Positions 1-9,685 of a stretch of DNA of 64,000 bases are shown here, one piece after another. Position numbers and translations under genes: made by a program. A model generated the notes under the pieces. The model made no database searches and was not told where the DNA came from. It saw nothing but the letters and a program-made list of their open reading frames with translations. The DNA is from Lepidurus packardi (Eukaryota; Arthropoda; Branchiopoda; Notostraca; Triopsidae), in NCBI GenBank assembly GCA_023053545.1, contig JAKZAN010000001.1:12912024-12976023 (forward strand), in the 5' to 3' direction. Each line of letters starts with the position of its first letter. Positions within the stretch are counted from its first letter, which is position 1.

Positions 1-100
1 GGTACATTTCTTAAGAAATCCTTTTTGTTACATGTTCTTTGGTTCGTACCATCAAAAGTATCCAATATAGAACTTTTTTTCACAACAGGTTTCCCTTCAG

Positions 101-1036
101 GTTTTGGTTTACGAAAGATTCGTTGAGAACAAACTCCAGCAGTTTATTGATCTTTGCTCTCTATCAAATGTCAGTGTTTGGATCATGTCGGAGAGACGCT
201 TTGGATACTACATTCATGGAAGGTATGAATGTTTGCTTAACGAACCGGGTACGGTTATTTGCGTAAGCATATGTACTTATGTTGAAAGTTTCATTACAGG
301 TCGGCGCATGGTTTCGCAGACACTGACATGGAAACCATGTCTGAAAACTTGAAAAAAGAAGCCGAAGATCTATGCGGACACCGCGGCTTGGTAGCAAGTT
401 CAGACCAACAGGTTTTTGAAATGACAATACCAATGAAGCTTGTTATTTTCTATGAGCGAGTCTTGCTCCCCATCAAAAATGTAAACTCACTAATAACCCC
501 CTGCCGGGGTGAGGGTACAAGGTTAATTAGACAATCTGACACTTGGTAGGTTTCCAAGGGTTTCCGTCCAGCAGCTAACTTCGATAAAAGGCAGAGTTTC
601 CAAGCGTACCACACCATGAATCGTTTCTTGGCATCCTATTTAGACCACGTAGGACGACCAAAAAGTTCCATCACTTTATAGGTACTAATATTACTATTTT
701 CCATAAAAGGCGATACGCGATTTGGATTACGACGTAAAAGATAAAACGTTTGTGGAAAAAGTACTAGATATGGAACTACAGGAATCGACGGAGCGAGGAT
801 TCTTTTATAATGATAGCAACCATTCGTTCTCTACCTTGTTATTTTATGGGAGTGAAATGACGCTCTTTCTCTTTGATCTCCTATTGTTTGCATTCGTGGA
901 TTTCCTAGCGCAAGACTTTATGCTGTCGGCTATCGTCACGTACCTGACGGCGAAGCTTTTTGCCGCTGTTCGGTATAATTTGGGTCGTAGTAACTTGGGT
1001 CGAAAAACTCTCATTGACGATCGTTTTCTCATCTGA
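101..1036 (+). CDS. TMEM67: Meckelin (TMEM67), C-terminal part, truncated by the window edge
   Basis: Meckelin is a multi-pass membrane protein of the ciliary transition zone (MKS module). Four coding exons are readable: 101-222, 300-480, 550-648 and 710-1036, all with AG/GT borders and matching phases. The translated blocks follow the known meckelin C-terminus in order: FVENKLQQFIDLCSLSN, a YYIHGRSAHG block, LKKEAEDLC, a YHTMNRFLASYLDH block, then the final exon with YDVKDK, a FYNDSNHSFS stretch, hydrophobic segments (about 840-990) and the ending DDRFLI followed by a stop. Upstream exons lie outside the window; bases 1-100 look intronic. The identification is strong because the order, spacing and terminal residues all agree with the animal family. 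Confidence 0.9.
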
Positions 1037-1496
1037 AGTAGCTAAACTTGATTAGTATTCCGTCCATTTCTGATCTGTGTCGTAGGTGCTTGATGATTTC
1101 GGGAAAATTTTTACTCCAGTGAAGAAATATACGCTCCGTATTTGTCCAAGTTTTGTAAACTTTTTTTTTTAATTCGAGATTTTGTTCTTTCTCTAATTGG
1201 GCAATTTTTTCTTTTGAGGATTCATATTTCGTCCGGTTTCACTTGTATTTTCGTACTTGCGCCGTGGGTTCTTAGGACTTGCGTAATTACTTCAATGCAC
1301 CCCTAAATCGCGTACGGCTTCGGAGACAAGGATCCACAAGTGCATGTCTTGTGTGTCTTGACATAGTTGTCTAACCGAGAGCGAGAGTCCTCGTCCGAGA
1401 TAGCTGCAAAGCCTCTGGTAAAAATCAGGAGTGTTATTGCTATAATTAACTGTAATTTGTTATATCAAAAGCAAGAGCAGCGATTCACATGTTAAC
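1037..1496. other. Intergenic: meckelin 3' flank and GPCR 5' flank
   Basis: This 460-bp gap between two + strand genes should hold the 3' UTR of meckelin and the promoter or leader of the GPCR. There is a T-rich stretch around 1160-1215. I see no convincing ORF, TATA box or RNA gene. Confidence 0.5.
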
Positions 1497-2960
1497 ATGG
1501 ATATTGTTAATGACATCTATTATCTTAACGTAAGCCATTCCCCAGTGGACGTGAATGTTCCTGTATCGCAGCATCGTTCGCTTGTGACAAACATTATCAT
1601 TGCAGTAACTATAAGCATCATTGGGATTTGTGCCGTGATTGGCAATGGAATGATAATTCTCCTGGTATCATTCGACCGTGATCTTCGCAGTCAGGTACAT
1701 TTTCCCCAAAAGAACATCAAATTTTCACTAATCCTGACGGAATAGGTCTCGAATATATTGGTTATGCATTTGGCTGCCGTGGATATCGTAACTGCTTTGA
1801 TAGTGATGTCCATGAGTAGTGTAGCCGTAATGGCCGATCACTGGCCCTTTTCTACCTCGGCTTGTACAGCCCAACTCTTCTTCAACTTTATTTCCATGGC
1901 ACTGACCTTAGCTTTGATTACGACATTAACACTTGATCGTCTAATTAGCATTTGGAAACCTCTGCATTACCACGCTATAGTAACTGTTTCCCGACTGGTA
2001 GCTGTGTTAGCACTTATTTATTTAATGGCAAGTTTTTTTACCATCTACCCGCTTGTCAACGGGCTAGTCGTGTACGATTACTGGGAAGCTGCCTGTTCCC
2101 TGTACTGGATAGGCACGGTAGGGTCGACTCGCACTATGTTTCTCACCGGTTTCGTTATAATGTTCATTATTCCAAGTTTGCTCATTCTCTGCTCCAACAT
2201 TTATATCATCTGTGTCGCCCACAATCTGCGATTCAACCATCGCAGTACAAGCCACCTGGGTTTGTCGACCATTCCGGCTAGTCCTAAACGGACTAATCTA
2301 CCATACATATTGCCAACCACCTCTGTCTTGCGAACTACTACGGCCCAGATCGGAAATCACAAAGAAAAAGCGAATCAATCTGAACTTGCCGAAAAGGATA
2401 CAAATCAGATTGTCAGCTGTCGAACAGAAGAAACGGAAGCTCTACAAGTGGTTATGAAGCAGACGGTATCCCTACCAGGTTTCACAGCACCACACCGTGA
2501 AACAGTATTAGGCAGAAAAACACCAATAACTACTGCTGCTGAAAGGGCTGAGGATCTCATAATTGCGATAGAAGAGCCAAGCATCTCTAGTAACGATCGA
2601 TCCTCTTCTCCTAAGCGATCGAATTACTCCCTTGGGTCCAAAAATAATCTCGTCAAACCGGCGTCGGTCAACCTCAATGTCCGTGATCGTGCAACAGTCG
2701 CATCTCGACGTATCTTCTATAGTATTTTTACAGTCACTAGTCTCTTTTTTGTTTGTCTCATGCCTTATTCTGTTGTTAAGAATGCCAAGTTACTCATCAA
2801 AGATTCGCATCTAGTCATTCCTCATGAAATGTCTCTCTTTGGTACTTTGTTGCAGTTTGTCAATTCGATGGTCAATCCACTGATTTACGGTATTTTGAGA
2901 CAAGATTTTCGGCGGGCCTATTACCGGCTACGAAGGCGGCGACCATTTCTAGGGTCGTAA
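1497..2960 (+). CDS. Orphan class A (rhodopsin-like) G-protein-coupled receptor
   Basis: The model has two exons, 1497-1694 and 1746-2960 (470 aa). The start is the ATG at 1497. TM1 carries IGNG (N1.50), TM2 LAAVD, TM3 runs from a Cys (3.25) to DRLIS (DRY variant), TM6 has FFVCLMPY, and TM7 has the NPLIY form of NPxxY followed by an amphipathic helix-8 segment. Extracellular loop 2 contains a Cys, so the conserved disulphide is possible. The third cytoplasmic loop is long (about 165 residues) and Ser/Thr/Lys rich. Counting from Cys3.25, position 3.32 is Asn, not the Asp of classical amine receptors, and TM6 lacks Trp6.48. I do not recognise the ligand class; it resembles orphan receptors loosely. 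Family placement is confident, subfamily is not. Confidence 0.85.
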
Positions 2961-4015
2961 AACTGTACGTATATTCTATTTTTGGATATTGTGTGGCTTC
3001 TCGTCTATTATGACAACAGTCGACAGCAATGATTGCCAGTAGCTGTTGACATAATCTTTGGGTCCAATGTTCTTCAAGATTGTTTTTACGTTGCGTGTGT
3101 ATACATTGTGATTGAGGAAGTCGCCGCGTTTGTAGGCTCTCACGTTCCCACTATATTCTCCCAGACGGATAAAGAAATTTCGTAAGTTGGATCTCTGTCG
3201 TTGTTTGTCAAAGTAAAATACACGACTTCTCAAGATCGTCTTTCTTTTAAAGTTTCCTATTTTTCAATGATGCGAACATTTTTCTGAGGGTCAGTGACAA
3301 TAGGCGAGAATGTCCTCGTGTTCTTGCATGATAATGATCTCGATGATGCGTGTCCCATACGACGTATTAGTGCTACCTCAGGGGCTCGTCAACCGACCAG
3401 TTCTCTTAGATAGCTGCGATGCTGAATCTAACGGAAAGTAGGCATTATACAGAAACCATTTGGACTCACGATATAACATGCGACCTTGCGGGACCTCATC
3501 TATCACACGTTGAAGTGGGTTCAGGCCTAACCATTTGTAGCCCGAGCCTAAGCCTTTTCTTTACTTAAGAGTAGCTATAGCAAAAGCTTTGCTGAAACAT
3601 GAACACAAAAATCGTGTGTAAAAGCTAAATCCAGAGGCCTAACTTTGCTGTCCAACCTTCATCTTTATAAAAAATGCATGGTCATTCTTCCTACTTTATG
3701 TACTGTCAGTTCGGGACGTCCTTTTGGGATGTCCTTTTTACCGTGTAATTATGCAAGATAGATGAATCGCACGCTCCTGCTCCTCTTAAGGGACTATATA
3801 TAGGAGCATCGCCGAAGAACGCTACCTAAGATTGAAGCGCACGATCTTGAGGGGCATCTCGCTTCTTTCTCGCAATTAATCACTATAGCTCAAAAAGCCA
3901 GTTACTTGCTTTGCTTTGGCATTTCTTTTTGCAGTACTGATTCGTAATTGGAGCTTTCCGTTTCCTATTCCTGTAATTTTGATTGATGAAAATTGTGGGT
4001 GATTTTTAAACAAAC
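2961..4015. other. Intergenic region between GPCR and carbonic anhydrase
   Basis: About 1 kb containing the GPCR 3' flank and the carbonic anhydrase promoter and leader. Apart from the TATA-like site near 3795 I find no supported feature; short open frames here lack recognisable protein content. Confidence 0.5.
3795..3802 (+). promoter_or_regulatory. Candidate TATA box for the carbonic anhydrase gene
   Basis: The octamer TATATATA lies in GGACTATATATAGGAGC, about 215 bp upstream of the ATG at 4016. A start site near 3825 would leave a leader of about 190 bp. Position and context fit a core promoter, but there is no expression evidence. Confidence 0.4.
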
Positions 4016-6864
4016 ATGGTTTTTGATTGGGGCTATTCAGCAGATGATGGTGAGTTTTCCATATAATGTGACCCGTTTCTATGATGAAACGAAAATAGGC
4101 TCCGGCCTCTGTTATGTTTCCTTTGCTCTTGACTTTTAGCAGTGTTCATGTGAAGTGTGCCTTTTTTATGCCACAATCCTTCCCCGTTATTAGTACATTT
4201 TTTTTTCTTTTGATCGTAAAAGATTTAAGGCTTTGCTTGCAAATTTAACACAATGGAGCGGGTAGATTCCTCATGCTTGCAAAATTGTCGTAAAAAATAA
4301 GTACCTGTGTGAGAGTTATGCCAGAGACTAGTAAGTGTATCGTCATGACGTTTTGTTATGGAAATCACCTCTCACACAGATCATATCAAACCCAAAGCCG
4401 GAGGCGAGAAAATTCACGCAAGCTTGTTTCCCCGTATACGAGGTGTTACGCGGTGGTACGACCTCCAGTTGCTGCGGTGCAAACCTGCGCCACAACGGCT
4501 GGATCGTACACTTCGGCCTCATTGGTGCCGAAAAGGGCTCGGCTTTTGAAAGCATTATAATTAATAACTCATTATGGACGGATGGTGTTATTAGAATCAT
4601 TGTATGTTGGAAATCCTGTAGCCAACGTCTAACTAAAATAATGACGCTCGAAGGAACTAAGCAGCCACATCCGCTGTTCCGGAAAAAAAAAAAACATAGA
4701 AAGGAACAAAACTTTGGCTAACACCCCGCACCCGTATTTGACGTCTTTCCCTAATAGGGTCATAGGTACAGCGATACGATATCGGTTTGCTATTTCCTTC
4801 GGGAATTTAACTGATAAATTCTTCCTCAATTGCATCTGGGTGCGGAAGGTAATTCGCAAAAGAAAGAGTTAAATGTCCCTTGTCATTTGACCTCTAGCAG
4901 TCAAGCGTGAAAGGAAAGAAACGCAAAGAAATAGCTTTGTTTGCTATTTGCTACTTTTTTATTATTTGTGTTAATCCCGAAACCCTTTACCGGGACGTCT
5001 CCACGGTTTTCCATGTGCTTCAGGCGCGACTCAATAGCACGAGGTTTTCCTATTGATATACGAAGGACAAAGTAAAAGAGTTTGATCCACACGGCTTCGA
5101 TAGTCCCTGTACATCGGAATAGAAACGGCAGTTGGAAACCAATCGTACTTGGAGATAGACTTGCTTTTTAAGTTTGCAGCTTGCCTTTGCTACGACGCGG
5201 CCTTATTCGTCTGATTATTTCCCTCGTTCCTCATTTCCCATATCTAAGAGCAATGGTATGGTGCGTGTGCGTTCCTGATTCCTTGCAAATACTTGCATCG
5301 TCCATCAAAGCTATTTGCCACGATTGTAGTAAGTTTTCTACCGGCCTTATTTTTGACCACCCTCAACCTGAAAGGCTTCTCTGGGAATCTCACTTTCTAC
5401 TTTCCCTAAATGGTTTTCGGGGGCTTGGAAGTCATGCCTTTTGTTACTCAGCCCACAGATTCTTCTGTTCTTTTTCGTTTTATTGTAATTTTTTAAAAAA
5501 TATACATTTCTCTAGGTCCCAAGACATGGGCGGAAAAGTATCCGCATGCTGCTGGTCATCGCCAGTCGCCCATTGATATCTCCGCTCGCGACGTCGTCCC
5601 GGACCCGAAGTTGGCCCGTAGCCCGTTGCGTTGGACGTATCCTTCGCGCACGGAAGAAGTCGTCAACACTGGATATTGCTGGAAAGCCCATGTCAATGGA
5701 ACAAGTTCAGGTAAACAGGAAAACTCTTACGTGTATACTCTTTTTGTGCAAAAGCGCGTGAGGTATGAGTGTTTTTAGTGTAAAAATAAACTGAAAAAAT
5801 AACCGGTTGCTGGTAGTTCCCAATGTTACGAAGAAGTACTGCTGCTGCATGGTTAATATGGGGTGTCCCGAGAGTTTCTCTTTCTGACCTGAGTGTTCTT
5901 ATCCCTTTTCAGTTTTACAAGGTGGCCCCCTCCAAGACAAGTACCAACTCGAGCAATTCCATTGCCACTGGGGCAAAGATGATACCTGTGGTTCAGAGCA
6001 TACGGTGGATGGAGAAACTTACGCAGCTGAAGTAAGTCAGTTGATATTGAACTTTAGTCATGTTACAATATCTAACTCAGAGGATTATTAGGGTCAAGTA
6101 TATACTTACAAAATACTATGTTTTTGCATTTATCATGAGATAAGAAGTTTGTTAGTGACAGCTATCTAAACGTACCTTCGTTTATCTTCTTCAGATGCAC
6201 TTTGTACACTGGAACACTAAGTATGGCAGTTTCAACGAGGCTCTTAAGTACGGAGACGGATTAACTGTCCTTGGCGTCTTCTTGGAAGTAAGCGTTTGTT
6301 TTTTCTTTTCAAGCGACAGCTTCCTACCACAAACCGCGTCTAGCCTTGTACATTAATGTCGGCCTTCGCTTTTTCATTTGTAGGTCGGGAAAGAGAATCC
6401 CGAATTGGGCAAACTGGTGCAACTATTAGGCGATATTCCATACAAAGATGATATCGTTCCCTTCAAAGAAAGCATGGATCCTGCGCGCCTTTTACCACGT
6501 AAGATTTTACATTACCAAGAAAACGAACTAAGGAAACCCGTAAAGTTACTCTTTTCCCTTATAGAGAACAAAGCTTACTGGACGTACTTGGGCTCTTTAA
6601 CAACCCCTCCTTGCAACGAATGCGTGGTCTGGATTGTCTTCAAGGATCCCATTCAAGTATCGCCTCAGCAGGTATGATACCTCAACTCGATTTCCATAGA
6701 GTGAAATACTACTCCATTTTTGTTTACCTTAGTTGGCCGCATTTCGCAGCATGCATGTTGCTACCCGTGAGCACGTCCAGAAAGCCATCAACACGAGAAT
6801 CATTAACAACTACCGTTCACCGTTACCAAAGGGGGATCGTACCATTCGCCTTAGCTACATTTAA
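4016..6864 (+). CDS. Alpha-carbonic anhydrase, cytosolic type
   Basis: Catalyses reversible CO2 hydration. Seven exons: 4016-4049, 5516-5710, 5913-6031, 6195-6287, 6384-6498, 6565-6671 and 6733-6864, closing as 264 aa (human CA2 is 260). Exon 1 encodes only [11 protein letters not shown] plus one base, matching the short first exon of vertebrate cytosolic CAs. Zinc ligands are all present: two His in FHCHWG and one in MHFVHWN. The gatekeeper region GSLTTPP (Thr199/Thr200 equivalents), Gln92-like and Glu117-like residues are also kept, so activity is expected. No signal peptide or membrane anchor is seen. The residue aligned to proton shuttle His64 is Tyr (NTGYCW), as in low-shuttle isoforms. 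The 66-bp intron 6499-6564 is stop-free and could be misread as coding; skipping it restores LLPQNKAYWTY, the family pattern. Confidence 0.92.
4050..5515 (+). other. Intron 1 of the carbonic anhydrase gene (1466 bp)
   Basis: This is much longer than the other introns of the gene (66-202 bp). It has a good GTGAGT donor and a CTCTAG acceptor. Several open frames of 60-130 codons occur in it on both strands, but none shows a known domain. It could hold regulatory elements or an alternative first exon; I see no direct sign of either. Confidence 0.6.
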
Positions 6865-7261
6865 GTAACTGGGGACAAAAAGTCCGTCCTACAGTGCACC
6901 TTTCGTACCTTTCCACGTGCCGGTAGTATGTCCTTGGCCTTTTTTAAAGTCTGTTAGGATAGTGCTGCCAAAAAACGAGTTTTAATTGGTGTTTTACGTA
7001 CCTATAGCCTTCTAATCAAATGTTAAAACCCAGCTGTTTTTATCATATTGAGGACGAGTTGGATTAAATCTTTATTTTATATATGAATATGAGAAATTCT
7101 ATACCCTGGTACCCCGGTTATATACCCTGGTAAGCGTTGTTTCAATTGTGCATATAGTTAAAGCGTTGACTGTGCCAACGTACAACGATAAATAATAGCC
7201 TGCAGTCATTGAATTGAGATACTTTATTGGGAAAGTTCCTGTGCCAAGAAAATAATATAAA
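6865..7261. other. Convergent intergenic gap between carbonic anhydrase and EXOSC7
   Basis: A gap of 397 bp separates two facing stop codons and must contain both 3' UTRs. It is AT-rich in the middle and contains TATACCCTGGTA twice near 7100-7132, separated by about 8 bp. No gene is seen. Confidence 0.5.
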
Positions 7262-8492
7262 CTATGATGCTAAAAATCCCAATTTTTTGCGATTCGCGTT
7301 CTGCTCCTCTTCTAAAAGTTTTCTTTGCAGTGCTCTACATAACACTTTCCCAATTTTTGTGCCAGCCTTAGGAGATGATTATCATATTACATTACACGCT
7401 TCGATAAAAACTTCTTTCAAATTTTACTTTGAAAGTGGCGTTAAGCGTTTCAGGATGGAAACTCCCTGGACCTCTTTGGCGAACGCTACTTATAAGTCCA
7501 TCCCCCCTGACCGCTAGAATGACGCTAACAGCGCTGCAAGCTTCCTCTTCAGGCGTTGGATCTACAACACAATAGTTTCCAATCTAGACAAGATTACTTG
7601 AAGGTGAAAACCCACAACGAAAACATGTTCTAGATATACTTTGCTCAAGGTCACAAGACAGGGCAAGTTTTCCGCGTTTAAACGGAACGTATCGAAAGGA
7701 TCATCTGATAGCTCTAACTCGGGTTCCCCACCGTCAACTGCAGAAACGGTTACTTTGGGAATTTGCGTGGTGTATAACGCAGATCGAACGGCTAGCGATA
7801 CAGCGTCGAAAAGATTACCGCCACATTCTAGAATCTGAAACGATAAGACACACAATAAGCATGACTGCTCATGCAATCTTGTCTTAGTTTATGTAATACC
7901 AGAATGTCAATGTGAAGCATCCAGCATTTACTCCCTTCCAAGATGCACAAAGCGGTCAAGTCAAGCGTCTCACTTGTTCTATAGGTTCTTTTTAAGAACT
8001 GGCTGATTTCATTGGCAAGGTTTTCCCCTCCTCGACCTTCAAACTCGGGCGTAGCGTTGGCAGAACTATTTGGAATTTTAAAAAATATTTACAAAGAATT
8101 TAAAAAAATCCTTATTGCGGATTTAAAAAAGAAAAGAATTTACCAGTCCACAAAAAATTCGATATGGCCTTCCTTTGGTCTGCCTTGCAGTGGAGAATCT
8201 AGTTCGGCTTTTACTCCTACTAAAATGTCGGAATTGGCTAAACGTAATCGGGCAGAACCAGCAGCGTGTGTTACAACTCCCGTTTCCATCATTATAGGTC
8301 TGTAATCCAAACGAGCTCTACCATCCACCCGAAGATTATCCTATAAAATTACAGAAAATATGTACAAAAAAACGCTTGTAAGCGATACAACACGCCCAAG
8401 CATATTGGTCAATCCCTGTAAACAGATAAGCTTACTTGTACGCCATGGAGAATAAAAATCTTTTCTGCTTCACTGATAGTAACCTCTGCCAT
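7262..8492 (-). CDS. EXOSC7: Exosome complex subunit EXOSC7 (RRP42)
   Basis: A non-catalytic RNase PH-fold subunit of the hexameric ring of the RNA exosome, acting in nuclear and cytoplasmic RNA processing and decay. Six exons on the minus strand: 8492-8436, 8340-8144, 8065-7900, 7834-7640, 7583-7428 and 7366-7262. All phases close at 291 aa, the same length as the human protein. Family blocks appear in order: EVTISEAEKIFILHGVQ, LRVDGRARLDYRP, DILVGVKAE, EFFVDCSANATPEFEGRGG, LECGGNLFDAVSLAV, IELSDDP-like ELSDDPFD, then a PEEEACSAVSVILAV block and a short basic tail. It converges on carbonic anhydrase and diverges from MRPS17 across 415 bp, suggesting a shared bidirectional promoter for two housekeeping genes. 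Confidence 0.93.
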
Positions 8493-8907
8493 ATCGGGGA
8501 ATATTAAAAAGCCCGCGGTCACTCCCGCGCCGAAGGAAAACCACGCTTTCACACTACACAGCCTCAGCCAAACGAATGCGTCGATAGCGAAGGGTACGAA
8601 ATTAAGTAATTGAGCTCAGTAACACAATGTCAAAATTGATTTTCCTGACAAATTATGTTGAAAATAGCTGAGAACAAAACTGTAAAGAAGTCTAATGCAG
8701 CTTATTTCAATCAAATTGTTTGTTGTTACAGTCCACCACGCTGTTTTCCTTATATTATTCCCGAAAACGCCATCTAGCGATAGTTGTGAGTGAACAGTCA
8801 ATTAAAAATTGCGAGCATGTGTTTGTAATTGTCCCTGGCTGCCTAAAGAAGAATATCGCTTCAAATCGAGTTCTAATTGTATTACATCTTCCTATCCTTT
8901 CATAGAA
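8493..8907. promoter_or_regulatory. Candidate bidirectional promoter between EXOSC7 and MRPS17
   Basis: The two start codons face away from each other with 415 bp between them, so both promoters must lie here unless a leader intron extends further. I see no TATA box, which is usual for housekeeping pairs. GC is higher near the EXOSC7 side (8500-8590). Confidence 0.5.
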
Positions 8908-9531
8908 ATGGCTGCCAGCAAGGTAGTGTCCTCTTTTATGCTTTTGGCTCGGTGTATGCCTTCTGAAGTACAAAATGCCGTAAAAGTGCGCGTCAAAAGG
9001 CTAGAATTTGATCAGAACCTTCACATGGTATGGTTTAATTTTATTTATTACGACATTCCATTGCATTAACTTTGTTTTGTATATTTTAGTATTTCCCTTC
9101 GTTCGAAACTCTATATGCAAATGATCCAGACAAGTCATGCAAACCCGGGGATGTGGTTTTAGTTCAGCAGTTACCTCAGAAAATGACCAAGCAAATAACC
9201 CACACTGTCAAGAAAGTAGTGTTTCCCTTGGGAGATGTTTGTGATCCAGTAACAGGCAAAAAAGTTGTCGGAAAACATTATAGGTAACTTACATTTGAAT
9301 CTACACGAAGTTTTGATTTTCAAATAATTACAAGTGGGTCTCTTTTCATTCAGAGAGGACCTTGTGGAAAGAAAACGCTTGTATGGCCAGAAAGAAAGAG
9401 AGAAAGGTGGTTTCGATTACGATTCTGCTCCGGATCGTGGTTGGCAAAAAGACAAAAAAGACTTTACGTACAAAGACACTTACAAAAAGTATCATGTCTT
9501 CGAAAACGATGATCAACCTTACGCTGTATAG
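8908..9531 (+). CDS. MRPS17: Mitochondrial small-subunit ribosomal protein uS17m
   Basis: Component of the mitochondrial 28S subunit with an OB-fold S17 domain that binds 12S rRNA. Three exons: 8908-9027, 9090-9283 and 9354-9531, giving 163 aa. The first 70 residues hold the S17 core (AVKVRVKRLEFDQNLHMYF), followed by a GDVVLVQQLPQK segment and a VFPLGDVCDPVTGKK block that matches the animal MRPS17 family. The C-terminal exon is highly charged, rich in Lys, Asp and Tyr, and longer than simple bacterial S17. No classical cleavable presequence is obvious, but the N-terminus lacks acidic residues for its first dozen positions. The gene ends 154 bp from the CTDP1 stop codon, tail to tail. Confidence 0.9.
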
Positions 9532-9685
9532 ATTCTTGGAGGCAACATATAGTATGTCGTAATTATACACTTAGCTCAGAAGTTCGTACCAAACTTATAA
9601 TTTTTTTGTTTTTGTATTCTGTCAACATTTTCGAAAACCAGAGTCACATTTCAAGTTCACCCATAATTCCTTATCACCATCCCAT

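Noticed and set aside
4309..4721. Overlapping ORFs of 83-128 codons in carbonic anhydrase intron 1
   Set aside because: No domain, no matching splice signals, Lys-rich end from an A run; looks like chance open frames in an intron.
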